Source: Streptomyces adelaidensis
GTDB lineage: Bacteria; Actinomycetota; Actinomycetes; Streptomycetales; Streptomycetaceae
Assembly (NCBI RefSeq): GCF_016598475.1
Contig: NZ_JAEMUX010000022.1
Location: 1 to 64,000 of the forward strand
Direction of reading: 5' to 3'
DNA length: 64,000 nt
Shown here: piece by piece, positions 51,624 to 59,941 of the stretch
How positions within the stretch are numbered: position 1 is the first letter of the stretch
How the letters are laid out: the number at the start of each line of letters is the position of its first letter
The notes under the pieces: generated by a model
What the model was told of the DNA's origin: nothing
Seen by the model: the letters and a program-made list of their open reading frames with translations, nothing else
Databases searched by the model: none
Translations under genes and position numbers: made by a program

Positions 51624-53012
51624 ATGAAGGCACACGACGGCATGTACATCGGCGGCAGTTGGCGGCCCGCCGCCGGCACCGACACGATCGAGGTCGTGAA
51701 CCCGGCCGACGAGCAGGTGATCGACCGGGTCCCGGCGGGCACCGCCGAGGATGTCGACGCCGCCGTACGCGCGGCCCGGGCCGCCCTCCCCGGCTGGGCC
51801 GCGACCCCGCCCGCCGAACGGGGCGCGCTCATCGGCGCGCTGCGCGACGCGCTCGCCGCGCGCCGTGCGGAGATCGCCGAGACGGTGACGGCGGAGCTCG
51901 GCTCGCCGTTGCCGTTCTCCCAGAAGGTGCACGCGGACCTGCCGGTCGCGGTCGCCGGCTCGTACGCCGAACTGGCCGCGACCCACGCCTTCGAGGAGAA
52001 GGTCGGCAACTCGACCGTCCACCACGAGCCCATCGGCGTCGTCGGCGCGATCACCCCCTGGAACTACCCGCTGCACCAGATCGTCGCCAAGGTCGCCCCG
52101 GCGCTCGCCGCGGGCTGCACGGTGGTCCTGAAGCCCGCCGAGGACACCCCGCTCGTCGCCCAGCTCTTCGCGGAGGCGGTGCACGAGGCGGGCGTACCCG
52201 CCGGAGTGTTCAACCTGGTCACCGGCCTCGGCACGGTCGCCGGGCAGGCGCTCGTCGAGCACGACGGCGTCGACCTGGTCTCCTTCACCGGCTCCACGGC
52301 GGTCGGCCGGCGCATCGCCGCGACCGCGGGCGCCGCCATCAAGAGAGTCGCCCTGGAACTCGGCGGCAAGTCCGCCAACGTGATCCTCCCGAGCGCCGAC
52401 CTGACCAAGGCGGTCGGCGTCGGCGTCGCCAACGTCATGTCCAACTCCGGTCAGACGTGCAGCGCCTGGACCCGCATGCTGGTGCACACCTCCCAGTACG
52501 AGGAGGCCGTCGAGCTGGCCTCGGCCGCCGCCGCGAAGTACGGCGACCGCATCGGCCCGCTGGTGAACGCCAAGCAGCGGGAGCGGGTGCGCGGGTACAT
52601 CGAGAAGGGCGTGGCCGAGGGCGCCCGGCTGATCGCCGGTGGCCCCGAATCCCCGCGCGAGCAGGGCTACTTCGTCAGCCCCACGGTCTTCGCCGACGTG
52701 ACCGAGGAGATGACCGTCGCCCAGGAGGAGATCTTCGGCCCCGTCCTGACGATCCTCCGCTACGAGGACGAGGCGGACGCCCTGCGCATCGCCAACGGCA
52801 CGGTCTACGGGCTGGCCGGCGCCGTCTGGGCCGGCGACGAGAGCGAGGCCGTGGCCTTCGCCCGCCGGATGGACACCGGCCAGGTCGACATCAACGGCGG
52901 CCGCTTCAACCCGCTCGCCCCCTTCGGCGGTTACAAGCAGTCGGGCGTGGGCCGCGAACTCGGCGCACACGGCCTGACGGAGTACCTGCAGACCAAGTCC
53001 CTCCAGTTCTGA
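51624..53012 (+). CDS. NAD(P)-dependent aldehyde dehydrogenase
   Basis: 462 residues from ATG 51624 (GGGAGG upstream). Cys279 in SNSGQTCSA is the nucleophile, Glu245 in ELGGKSAN the base; cofactor motif FTGSTAVG and the Rossmann-adjacent PWNYPLHQ are clear. Oxidises an aldehyde to its acid. First gene of an oxidation run: Zn-alcohol dehydrogenase follows 54 bp later, then an MFS permease. Probably handles an alcohol-aldehyde-acid sequence for one compound, controlled by the TetR at 55871 (inference). Confidence 0.94.
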   Translation: MKAHDGMYIGGSWRPAAGTDTIEVVNPADEQVIDRVPAGTAEDVDAAVRAARAALPGWAATPPAERGALIGALRDALAARRAEIAETVTAELGSPLPFSQKVHADLPVAVAGSYAELAATHAFEEKVGNSTVHHEPIGVVGAITPWNYPLHQIVAKVAPALAAGCTVVLKPAEDTPLVAQLFAEAVHEAGVPAGVFNLVTGLGTVAGQALVEHDGVDLVSFTGSTAVGRRIAATAGAAIKRVALELGGKSANVILPSADLTKAVGVGVANVMSNSGQTCSAWTRMLVHTSQYEEAVELASAAAAKYGDRIGPLVNAKQRERVRGYIEKGVAEGARLIAGGPESPREQGYFVSPTVFADVTEEMTVAQEEIFGPVLTILRYEDEADALRIANGTVYGLAGAVWAGDESEAVAFARRMDTGQVDINGGRFNPLAPFGGYKQSGVGRELGAHGLTEYLQTKSLQF

Positions 53013-53066
53013 GCCGGTCGAGCCGAGTCAGTCATGTCCCGCGAGTCGTAGGAGAGTCGTACCCTC

Positions 53067-54152
53067 ATGGCCGTTCGAGCCGCCGTACTGCCCGCCGTCG
53101 GGGCCCCGTTGGAGATCACCGAGATCGAGCTGCCGGAGCCCGGGCCCGGCCAGGTCCGGGTGCGGCTGGCCGCCGCCGGGGTCTGCCACTCCGACCTGTC
53201 GCTGTCCGACGGCACCATGCGGGTGCCGGTGCCCGCGGTGCTCGGCCATGAGGGCGCGGGCACGGTCCTCGCGGTCGGCGACGGGGTCGCCCATGTCTCG
53301 CCCGGCGACGGTGTCGTCCTCAACTGGGCCCCGTCCTGCGGGAGTTGCCACGCCTGCTCGCTGGGCGAGGTGTGGCTTTGCGCGAACGCGCTGCATGGCG
53401 CCCAGAACGTGTACGCCCGGCGCGCCTCTGACGGCGCGGACCTCCACCCCGGTCTGAACGTGGCCGCCTTCGCGGAGGAGACGGTCGTGGCCGCCAACTG
53501 CGTGCTCCCCGCCCCGGACGGCGTCCCGCTCACCGACGCGGCCCTGCTCGGCTGCGCCGTCCTCACCGGCTACGGCGCGGTCCACCACTCGGCGCGCGTC
53601 CGGGCGGGCGAGACGGTCGCCGTCTTCGGGGCGGGCGGGGTCGGCCTGGCCGCGCTGCAGGCGGCGCGGATCGCGGGCGCGTCCCGCATCGTCGCCGTCG
53701 ACGTCTCTCCGGCGAAGGAGGAGCTGGCCCGTTCGGCGGGGGCCACGGAGTATGTCGTCGCCTCCGAGAACACCGCCCGCGAGATCCGTGCGCTGACCGG
53801 GAAGCAGGGTGTGGACGTCGCCGTGGAGTGCGTCGGCCGCGCGGTCACCATCCGGACGGCCTGGGAGTCGACCCGGCGCGGCGGCCGCACCACCGTCGTC
53901 GGCATCGGCGGCAAGGACCAGCAGGTCACCTTCAATGCGCTGGAACTCTTCCACTGGGGCCGCACCCTCGCGGGTTGCGTCTACGGCAACTCCGACCCGG
54001 CACGCGACCTGCCGATCCTCGCCGACCACATCCGCGCGGGCCGCCTCGACCTGAGCACCCTGGTCACCGAGCGGATCTCCCTGGCCGGCATCCCGACCGC
54101 CTTCGACAACATGCTGGCGGGCAAGGGCGGCCGGGCCCTGGTGGTGTTCTGA
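53067..54152 (+). CDS. Zinc-dependent alcohol dehydrogenase (MDR)
   Basis: 361 residues from ATG 53067 with AGGAG. Catalytic zinc ligands Cys40 and His61 (GVCHSD, GHEGAG), structural-zinc cysteines 91, 94, 97, 105, and NAD site VFGAGGVGLAALQAA. Resembles class III/aryl- and benzyl-alcohol dehydrogenases. In series with the ALDH. Confidence 0.93.
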   Translation: MAVRAAVLPAVGAPLEITEIELPEPGPGQVRVRLAAAGVCHSDLSLSDGTMRVPVPAVLGHEGAGTVLAVGDGVAHVSPGDGVVLNWAPSCGSCHACSLGEVWLCANALHGAQNVYARRASDGADLHPGLNVAAFAEETVVAANCVLPAPDGVPLTDAALLGCAVLTGYGAVHHSARVRAGETVAVFGAGGVGLAALQAARIAGASRIVAVDVSPAKEELARSAGATEYVVASENTAREIRALTGKQGVDVAVECVGRAVTIRTAWESTRRGGRTTVVGIGGKDQQVTFNALELFHWGRTLAGCVYGNSDPARDLPILADHIRAGRLDLSTLVTERISLAGIPTAFDNMLAGKGGRALVVF

Positions 54153-54177
54153 GCACAGGGCGCAGCCCCCGCTCTCC

Positions 54178-54214
54178 AGGGGTGCGGGGAACTACGCGAC
54201 CAGCCCGCACCCCT
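54178..54214 (+). terminator. Terminator made of a dispersed Streptomyces repeat
   Basis: AGGGGTGCGGG / CCCGCACCCCT, 11-bp perfect stem, enclosing GGGGAACTACGCGACCAG. Same core as at 39471-39514 in the other orientation. Lies 26 bp after the ADH stop. Confidence 0.8.
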
Positions 54215-54246
54215 CCGCGGACAAACAACGTGCCAGACCGTTGACC

Positions 54247-54270
54247 AACATACCGTCCGGTCAGTACGTT
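54247..54270. promoter_or_regulatory. TetR-type operator before the MHS transporter
   Basis: 24-bp palindrome with 18 of 24 bases symmetric: AACATACCG at the left, CAGTACGTT at the right, CCGG in the centre. Contains CATACCG-N2-CGGT, as at 43942-43959. Confidence 0.55.
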
Positions 54271-54308
54271 CCCGGGAACGTCCCCGCACCCACCGGAGTG
54301 TGCACAGC

Positions 54309-55655
54309 ATGGACACCGCTCCCTCCTCACCCCATCCCCAGCCCTCCGCCCCGACCCCCACCACCCCCCGCCCCCAGAGCCACCGCAAGGTCGCCACCGC
54401 CGCGGCACTCGCCTCGGCCGTGGAGTGGTACGACTACTTCGTCTTCGGCATAGCCGCGGCCCTGGTCCTGGGCGACCTCTACTTCCCCGCGAACAGCTCC
54501 TCCGCGGGAGTCCTCGCCGCGTTCGCCACCTTCGCCGTCGGCTTCCTCGCCCGCCCCGTCGGCGGAATCGTCGCCGGCCACCTCGGCGACAAACGCGGCC
54601 GCAAGCCGATGCTGGTCATGGCCCTCACCCTGATGGGCCTGGCCACCACCGGCATCGGCCTGCTCCCCACGTACGAGACGATCGGGATCGCCGCTCCGGT
54701 CCTGCTCGTCCTCCTCCGTGTCGTCCAGGGCGTCGCCGTCGGCGCCCAGTGGGGCGGCGCGATGCTGCTGGCCACCGAGTACGCCCCCGAGGGCAAGCGC
54801 GGCGTGTACGGCAGCTTCGTCCAACTCGGCGTCCCCATCGGCGTGGTGAGTGCCAACACGGTGTTCCTCGTCGTGGGCGCGGTCACCAGCGAGTCCGAGT
54901 TCGCCGCGTGGGGCTGGCGCGTGCCGTTCCTGATCGGCCTGTTCGTCCTCGGACTCGCCTGGTACATCCACCGCCATGTCGAGGAGACCCCCGAATTCCG
55001 GGCGGCGGAACGGGAGTTGGCGGAGAAGGAGCGGGGCGAGAAAGCCTCCCCGCTGCGCACGGTCCTCCGCGACCACCTCGGCACGGTCTTCCTCGCCGGC
55101 GGCTCCTTCGCCGTGAACACGGCGACCTTCTACATCCTCATCACCGGCGTCCTCGACTACACGACCCGCGAACTCGACATGAAACGCAGTGCGGTCCTCA
55201 CCGTCTCGCTCTGCGTCAGCCTCACCCAGCTCATCCTGATCCCCGCCGCCGCGGCCCTCTCCGACCGCGTCGGCCGCATCCGGATCTACGCGTTCGGCGC
55301 GGCCGGCATCGCTCTGTGGGCCGTCCCCATGTTCCTGCTCATCGACACCGGCTCCCTGCTGTGGCTCGCCGTCGGCACCTTCGTGGCCGGCTGCTTCCTC
55401 AGCATCATGTACGGCCCCCAAGCCGCCCTCTTCGCCGAGCTGTTCACCCCCGAGATGCGGTACACGGGCGCCTCCCTCGGCTACCAGATCGCAGCGGTTC
55501 TCGGCGGCGGCCTCGCCCCGTTCCTGATGGTCCTCCTCCTGGAGGCCACCGGCACGTCCATGGCGGTGTCCGCGTACATCATCGGCCTCGCGGTGATCGC
55601 CCTCGTCTCGATCAAGATCCTCGCGAGGAGGGCGAGTTCACGAGGGGAGAGCTAG
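54309..55655 (+). CDS. MHS-family MFS transporter
   Basis: 448 residues from ATG 54309; GTG 54300 is possible. Twelve helices. N-terminal EWYDYFVFG and GHLGDKRGRK, the metabolite-H+ symport signatures (as in ShiA, KgtP, ProP). Probably imports the organic acid or alcohol handled by the neighbouring dehydrogenases. A hairpin follows at 55680-55715. Confidence 0.92.
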   Translation: MDTAPSSPHPQPSAPTPTTPRPQSHRKVATAAALASAVEWYDYFVFGIAAALVLGDLYFPANSSSAGVLAAFATFAVGFLARPVGGIVAGHLGDKRGRKPMLVMALTLMGLATTGIGLLPTYETIGIAAPVLLVLLRVVQGVAVGAQWGGAMLLATEYAPEGKRGVYGSFVQLGVPIGVVSANTVFLVVGAVTSESEFAAWGWRVPFLIGLFVLGLAWYIHRHVEETPEFRAAERELAEKERGEKASPLRTVLRDHLGTVFLAGGSFAVNTATFYILITGVLDYTTRELDMKRSAVLTVSLCVSLTQLILIPAAAALSDRVGRIRIYAFGAAGIALWAVPMFLLIDTGSLLWLAVGTFVAGCFLSIMYGPQAALFAELFTPEMRYTGASLGYQIAAVLGGGLAPFLMVLLLEATGTSMAVSAYIIGLAVIALVSIKILARRASSRGES

Positions 55656-55679
55656 CGCCCGCCCGGCACGCCCCGCCCG

Positions 55680-55715
55680 GCTCGCGGTCCCGGAACGACC
55701 TCCGGGACCGCGAGC
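55680..55715. terminator. Strong terminator between MHS transporter and TetR
   Basis: CTCGCGGTCCCGG / CCGGGACCGCGAG, perfect 13-bp stem (one more G-C at the base), 8-nt loop. Serves the convergent genes. Confidence 0.85.
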
Positions 55716-55870
55716 TCGGCGGCACCCGCCACCGCCGCTCCCCCGCGTCCGCGCCCGGGGACAGACCCTGTCGAGGGTGGCCGGGACCGGCGCGGTCGCG
55801 GCCTCCCGTACCAACTGCCCGGCGAACGGCAGGCACTCCCCGATCGGGCGCCCGGACCCCCCCGCGGGCG

Positions 55871-56515
55871 CTAGGCCCCCGGCCCCGCCAGCTCCTCGTA
55901 CTGCGCCACCAGCCCGTCCAGCAAGGCGCGCAATCCCGTCTCGAAGGCCCGCTCGTCCACCTTCTCCTGCTGTTCGGCCAGGAGGTGGGCCTGCCCGAGA
56001 CGGGGATAGTCGGCCGGGTCGTACGCGCTCTCGTCGTCGACGAAACCGCCGGCGAACGAGCCGATGGCTGACCCCATGATGAAGTACCGCATCAGCGCGC
56101 CGATGGACGTGGCCTGGGCCGCGGGCCACCCCGCGTCGACCATGGCCCCGAAGACCGCGTCGGCGACCCGCAGCCCCGCGGGCCGGCGGCCGGGCCCGCG
56201 GGCGAGGACCGGGACGATGTTGGGGTGGTCGCGCAGGGCCGCCCGGTAGGAGACGGCCCAGTCGTGCAGCGCGGTGCGCCAGTCCCGCCCGTCCTCGAAC
56301 ATCGACAGGTCGACCTGCGAGCTCACCGAGTCGGCGACGGCCTCCAGGATCTGGTTTTTGGTGCGGAAGTGGTTGTAGAGGGAGGGCCCGCTCACGCCCA
56401 GCTCGGCGGCGAGCCGTCGCGTGGAGAGCGCCGCCAGCCCCTCCGCGTCCACCAGGGCCCGTGCCGTCGCCACGATGCGGTCGGTGCTCAGCAGGGGCTT
56501 GCGCGGTCGGGCCAT
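55871..56515 (-). CDS. TetR-family regulator, likely of the dehydrogenase cluster
   Basis: 214 residues from ATG 56515 (MARPRKPLL). HTH: TDRIVATARALVDAEGLAALSTRRLAAELGVSGPSLYNHFRTKNQILEAV; C-terminal domain with MRYFIMGSAIGSFAGGFVDD and HLLAEQQEKVDERAFETGLRALLDGL, the TetR_C_1-like fold. Divergent from the acyl-CoA dehydrogenase; the palindrome AAACTA-N7-TAATTT lies between them and again before the ALDH gene. Confidence 0.9.
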   Translation of the reverse strand: MARPRKPLLSTDRIVATARALVDAEGLAALSTRRLAAELGVSGPSLYNHFRTKNQILEAVADSVSSQVDLSMFEDGRDWRTALHDWAVSYRAALRDHPNIVPVLARGPGRRPAGLRVADAVFGAMVDAGWPAAQATSIGALMRYFIMGSAIGSFAGGFVDDESAYDPADYPRLGQAHLLAEQQEKVDERAFETGLRALLDGLVAQYEELAGPGA

Positions 56516-56541
56516 GGCGCACATAGTAAGGCTGCACAATT

Positions 56542-56560
56542 AAACTAGCGGTGATAATTT
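56542..56560. promoter_or_regulatory. AAACTA-N7-TAATTT operator in the TetR/ACAD promoter
   Basis: One arm-base change from the ALDH site at 51566-51586, same 7-bp spacer. Lies 26 bp from the TetR start and 31 bp from the ACAD start. Confidence 0.65.
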
Positions 56561-56591
56561 AAGCGTGAATGATGGGGATGGGTGATCCGAC

Positions 56592-57743
56592 GTGAACCTG
56601 GAGCTCAGCGAGGAGCAGACCGCCGTCCGCCGGCTCGCGCGGGACTTCGTGGAGCGCGAGATCGCCCCGCACGTCATCGCCTGGGACCGCGCCGAGAACG
56701 TAGACCGGGCCATCGTGAAGAAGCTCGGCGAGGTCGGCTTCCTCGGGCTCACCGTCGACGAGGAGTACGGCGGCTCCGGCGGCGACCACCTCGCGTACTG
56801 CCTGGTCACCGAGGAGCTCGGCCGCGGCGACTCCTCCGTGCGCGGCATCGTCTCCGTCTCCCTCGGCCTGGTCGCGAAGACGATCGCGGCCTGGGGGAGC
56901 GAGGAGCAGAAGCGCCACTGGCTGCCGGGGCTGACAGCGGGGGAGTACCTCGGCTGCTTCGGCCTCACCGAACCGGGCACCGGCTCCGACGCGGGCAACC
57001 TCACCACCCGCGCGGTCCGCGACGGCGACCACTACGTCATCGACGGCACCAAGATGTTCATCACCAACGGCACCTGGGCCGATGTCGTCCTCCTCTTCGC
57101 CCGCTCCACCGACGCCCCCGGCCACAAAGGGGTCTCCGCCTTCCTCGTCCCCACCAGCGCCCCCGGCCTGACCCGCCGCCCCCTCCACGGCAAGCTCGGC
57201 CTGCGCGGCCAGGCCACCGCCGAACTGGTCCTGGAGGGCGTCCGCGTCCCCTCCTCCGCCCTGCTCGGCCCGGAGGGCAAGGGCTTCAGTGTCGCCATGT
57301 CCGGCCTCGCCAAGGGCCGGATGTCCGTCGCGGCCGGCTGCGTCGGCATCGCCCAGGCCGCACTGGACGCGGCGGTCCGGTACGCCGGCGAGCGCGACCA
57401 GTTCGGCAAGTCGATCGCCCACCACCAGCTCGTCCAGGAACTCCTCAGCGACATCGCGGTGGACGTCGACGCCGCCCGGCTGCTCACCTGGCGCGTCGCC
57501 GACCTCGTCGACCGGGGCCTGCCCTTCACCACCGAGGCCAGCACGGCCAAACTCTTCGCCTCCGAGGCCGCCGTCCGCGCCGCGAACAACGCTCTCCAGG
57601 TCTTCGGCGGCTACGGCTACATCGACGAGTACCCGGTCGGCAAGCTGCTCCGCGACGCCCGCGTGATGACCCTCTACGAGGGCACCAGCCAGATACAGAA
57701 GCTGCTCATCGGGCGGGCGTTGACGGGAGTCTCGGCGTTCTGA
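56592..57743 (+). CDS. Acyl-CoA dehydrogenase
   Basis: 383 residues from GTG 56592. All ACAD domains present: N-terminal helices, FGLTEPGTGSDAG and the FAD strand TKMFITNGTWADV, C-terminal helices and catalytic Glu363 in MTLYEGTSQIQ. FAD-dependent alpha,beta-desaturation of an acyl-CoA. Monocistronic apart from the divergent TetR. In the same inferred regulon as the ALDH/ADH genes. Confidence 0.95.
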   Translation: MNLELSEEQTAVRRLARDFVEREIAPHVIAWDRAENVDRAIVKKLGEVGFLGLTVDEEYGGSGGDHLAYCLVTEELGRGDSSVRGIVSVSLGLVAKTIAAWGSEEQKRHWLPGLTAGEYLGCFGLTEPGTGSDAGNLTTRAVRDGDHYVIDGTKMFITNGTWADVVLLFARSTDAPGHKGVSAFLVPTSAPGLTRRPLHGKLGLRGQATAELVLEGVRVPSSALLGPEGKGFSVAMSGLAKGRMSVAAGCVGIAQAALDAAVRYAGERDQFGKSIAHHQLVQELLSDIAVDVDAARLLTWRVADLVDRGLPFTTEASTAKLFASEAAVRAANNALQVFGGYGYIDEYPVGKLLRDARVMTLYEGTSQIQKLLIGRALTGVSAF

Positions 57744-57852
57744 GCGACGGAGCGATGGACGGAAGCGACGAGAGCGACGAGAGCGATCGACGGAAGCGAC
57801 GGGAGTGACGGCCTTCCGATCCTGAGTACCCGCGGCGGCCGACTGAGTACGA

Positions 57853-57882
57853 CGACGGATGTGGTCCGGACCGCATCCGTCG
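57853..57882. promoter_or_regulatory. 30-bp near-perfect palindrome upstream of the YiaAB gene
   Basis: CGACGGATG, then GGTCCGGACC, then CATCCGTCG: one mismatched pair in 30 bp and no loop. Twelve bases before the ATG of the next gene. May be an operator, or a cruciform or terminator for the ACAD message. Confidence 0.6.
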
Positions 57883-57894
57883 AACCATGTCCCC

Positions 57895-58182
57895 ATGAGT
57901 GAGACAGCGGTCAAGCAGCAGAGCACGGCGGCCTTCTACGCACAGGCCGTCGCATCCTTCGCCGTCGCCATGGCGGCCACCACCATCGGCATCTACAACC
58001 TGGACGCCAACGCCTGGGTCCGCTCCTTCCTGGCCGTCGCGGTCCTGTACCTGGTGACGTCGACCTTCACCCTGGCCAAGGTGATCCGCGACCGGCAGGA
58101 AGCCGGGCAGATCGTCAGCCGTGTCGACCAGGCCAGACTGGAGAAACTGCTCGCGGAACACGACCCCTTCGAGAAGCTCTGA
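57895..58182 (+). CDS. YiaA/YiaB-type two-helix membrane protein
   Basis: 95 residues from ATG 57895. Two TM helices (FYAQAVASFAVAMAATTIGIYNL and SFLAVAVLYLVTSTFTLAKVI) match the yiaA/B helical pair; then a soluble tail with VDQARLEKLLAEHDPFEKL. Role unknown in any organism. No ribosome site, so the palindrome at 57853-57882 may matter for its translation. Confidence 0.82.
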   Translation: MSETAVKQQSTAAFYAQAVASFAVAMAATTIGIYNLDANAWVRSFLAVAVLYLVTSTFTLAKVIRDRQEAGQIVSRVDQARLEKLLAEHDPFEKL

Positions 58183-58222
58183 ACTGCCCCGGCCGGTACG
58201 GTACGGCCTTGAGCGGGCCGAC

Positions 58223-58236
58223 TAAGCGCTCGCTCA
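58223..58236. promoter_or_regulatory. TetR half-palindrome before the 58286 TetR gene
   Basis: TAAGCGCTCGCTCA, 10 of 14 bases symmetric, 50 bp before the TetR ATG. Shape resembles TetR sites of fatty-acid regulators (AAGCG/CGCTT type). Confidence 0.5.
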
Positions 58237-58285
58237 CCTTTCGGCGGTATGCTGGTGCCCAGCCATCGGAAGGGGCGGACGAGCG

Positions 58286-58912
58286 ATGAGTACGGCGCAG
58301 GAGACGGTCGGCGACGAGCCGCAGCCGTGGGTCGAGGTCACCCCGGACGCGGCCCGGCGGCTGCTGGTGGCCGCCGTGGAGGCCTTCGCCGAGCGCGGCT
58401 ACCACGCGACGACGACCCGTGACATCGCGGGCCGCGCCGGCATGAGCCCCGCCGCGCTCTACATCCACTACAAGACCAAGGAAGAGCTGCTCCACCGGAT
58501 CAGCCGTATCGGTCACGAGAAGGCCCTCGACGTGCTGCGCACGGCGGCGGCGGGCGAGGGCGGTCCGGCCGACCGTCTCGCCGAGGCCGTACGTTCCTTC
58601 GTCCGCTGGCACGCGGGCCAGCACACCGTCGCTCGCGTCGTCCAGTACGAACTCGACGCCCTCGGCCCCGATGCCCGCGCGGAGATCGTCACCCTCCGCC
58701 GCGAGAACGACGCGGCCGTGCGCGGCATCATCGAGGACGGCGTCGCCGCCGGCGACTTCGACGTCCCCGACGTCCGCGGCACCACCATCGCCGTCCTGTC
58801 TCTCTGCATCGACGTCGCCCGCTGGTTCAACGTGAACGGCCCCCGCACCCCCGACGAGGTCGGCTCCTTGTACGCGGACCTCGTGCTGCGAATGGTCGGG
58901 GCCGCGAAGTAG
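58286..58912 (+). CDS. TetR-family regulator (fatty-acid type)
   Basis: 208 residues from ATG 58286. HTH domain DAARRLLVAAVEAFAERGYHATTTRDIAGRAGMSPAALYIHYKTKEELLHRI. The C-terminal part with VRSFVRWHAGQHTVARVVQYELDAL and ENDAAVRGIIEDGVAAGDFDVPDV resembles KstR2/FadR-like TetR domains. Its own upstream dyad suggests autoregulation. Possible further target: the palindrome before the MaoC hydratase at 61245. Confidence 0.9.
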   Translation: MSTAQETVGDEPQPWVEVTPDAARRLLVAAVEAFAERGYHATTTRDIAGRAGMSPAALYIHYKTKEELLHRISRIGHEKALDVLRTAAAGEGGPADRLAEAVRSFVRWHAGQHTVARVVQYELDALGPDARAEIVTLRRENDAAVRGIIEDGVAAGDFDVPDVRGTTIAVLSLCIDVARWFNVNGPRTPDEVGSLYADLVLRMVGAAK

Positions 58913-58996
58913 CCCTGGAGCGCCGACCTCCACTGCACCCCTGCTCCCCTGCGCCTTGCTCGCCTGTTTGCGCGATCGCATGATCGGCCGATTATT

Positions 58997-59136
58997 CGAA
59001 ACATTCGAAGAATCGGCAGGTGCTTCTTCCCTCCTTCTGGAGCCGTTTCCGATCACGCTCGCCCTGAGCGGGCGATTACGCCCACTGAACAGGCAAGTTC
59101 CCCCTCGGCCGCCCTCGCGCTTGATCGAATGTTTCG
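58997..59136. promoter_or_regulatory. Xylanase operon regulatory boxes
   Basis: CGAAACATTCG at 58997-59007 and its exact complement CGAATGTTTCG at 59126-59136, with a third related CGAAACTATTG at 59147. They fit the family of GAAA-N-TTTC-like boxes reported before streptomycete xylanase genes (from memory). The 318-bp gap 58913-59230 also has a TTGACA pair at about 59155-59168 and holds no gene. Confidence 0.6.
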
Positions 59137-59230
59137 GTCGTGATGCCGAAACTATTGACAGTTGACAGGGGCAGGCCAACGCTCTCAGCGAGCCCCATCG
59201 GCCTCACGAGGACGAGGAGGAAACCCCCAC

Positions 59231-59941
59231 ATGAACGACGCACCCGCACCCGTGACCCCCGCACGCCCTGGGCCGCTCGACCGCCTCAGGCTGCTCTTCC
59301 GCTGTGCCTGCGCCATGGTGCTGGCCGCCGTGGCCGCGCTGGCCCTGCCCGGCACCGCCCATGCCGACACGGTCGTCACCAGCAACCGGACCGGCACCGA
59401 CAACGGCCACTACTACTCGTTCTGGACCGACGCCCCGGGAACGGTCTCCATCACCCTCGCCGCCGGTGGCAACTACCGCACCTCCTGGAGCAACACCGGG
59501 AACTTCGTCGCCGGAAAGGGCTGGAGCAACGGCAGCCGCAGGAGCGTGACCTACTCGGGCACCTTCAACCCGTCCGGCAACGCCTACCTGACCCTCTACG
59601 GGTGGACCGCCAACCCGCTCGTCGAGTACTACATCGTCGACAACTGGGGCACCTACCGGCCCACCGGAACGTACAAGGGCACCGTCACCAGCGACGGCGG
59701 CACGTACGACATCTACAAGACGACGCGGTACAACGCCCCGTCCGTCGAGGGCACCAGGACCTTCGACCAGTACTGGAGTGTCCGGCAGTCGAAGCGGACG
59801 GGCGGAACCATCACCACCGGCAACCACTTCGACGCCTGGGCCCGCGCCGGAATGCCCCTGGGCAGCTTCAACTACTACATGATCATGGCGACCGAGGGCT
59901 ACCGGAGCAGCGGCAGCTCCAACATCACGGTGGGCGGATGA
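59231..59941 (+). CDS. Secreted endo-1,4-beta-xylanase, GH11
   Basis: 236 residues from ATG 59231 with GGAGG. Signal peptide about 1-45 (AHADT). Compact GH11 jelly roll; Glu132 in LVEYYIVDNWG is the nucleophile, Glu222 in ATEGYRSSG the acid/base. There is no carbohydrate-binding module, as in S. lividans XlnC. The stop is ATGA-overlapped by the CE4 esterase gene, so the two are translationally coupled. Confidence 0.96.
   Translation: MNDAPAPVTPARPGPLDRLRLLFRCACAMVLAAVAALALPGTAHADTVVTSNRTGTDNGHYYSFWTDAPGTVSITLAAGGNYRTSWSNTGNFVAGKGWSNGSRRSVTYSGTFNPSGNAYLTLYGWTANPLVEYYIVDNWGTYRPTGTYKGTVTSDGGTYDIYKTTRYNAPSVEGTRTFDQYWSVRQSKRTGGTITTGNHFDAWARAGMPLGSFNYYMIMATEGYRSSGSSNITVGG

Noticed and set aside
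57744..57810. GA/GC-rich direct-repeat stretch after the ACAD stop as a coding extension
   Set aside because: The ACAD ends at its normal catalytic C-terminus; the stretch is simple sequence without a start.
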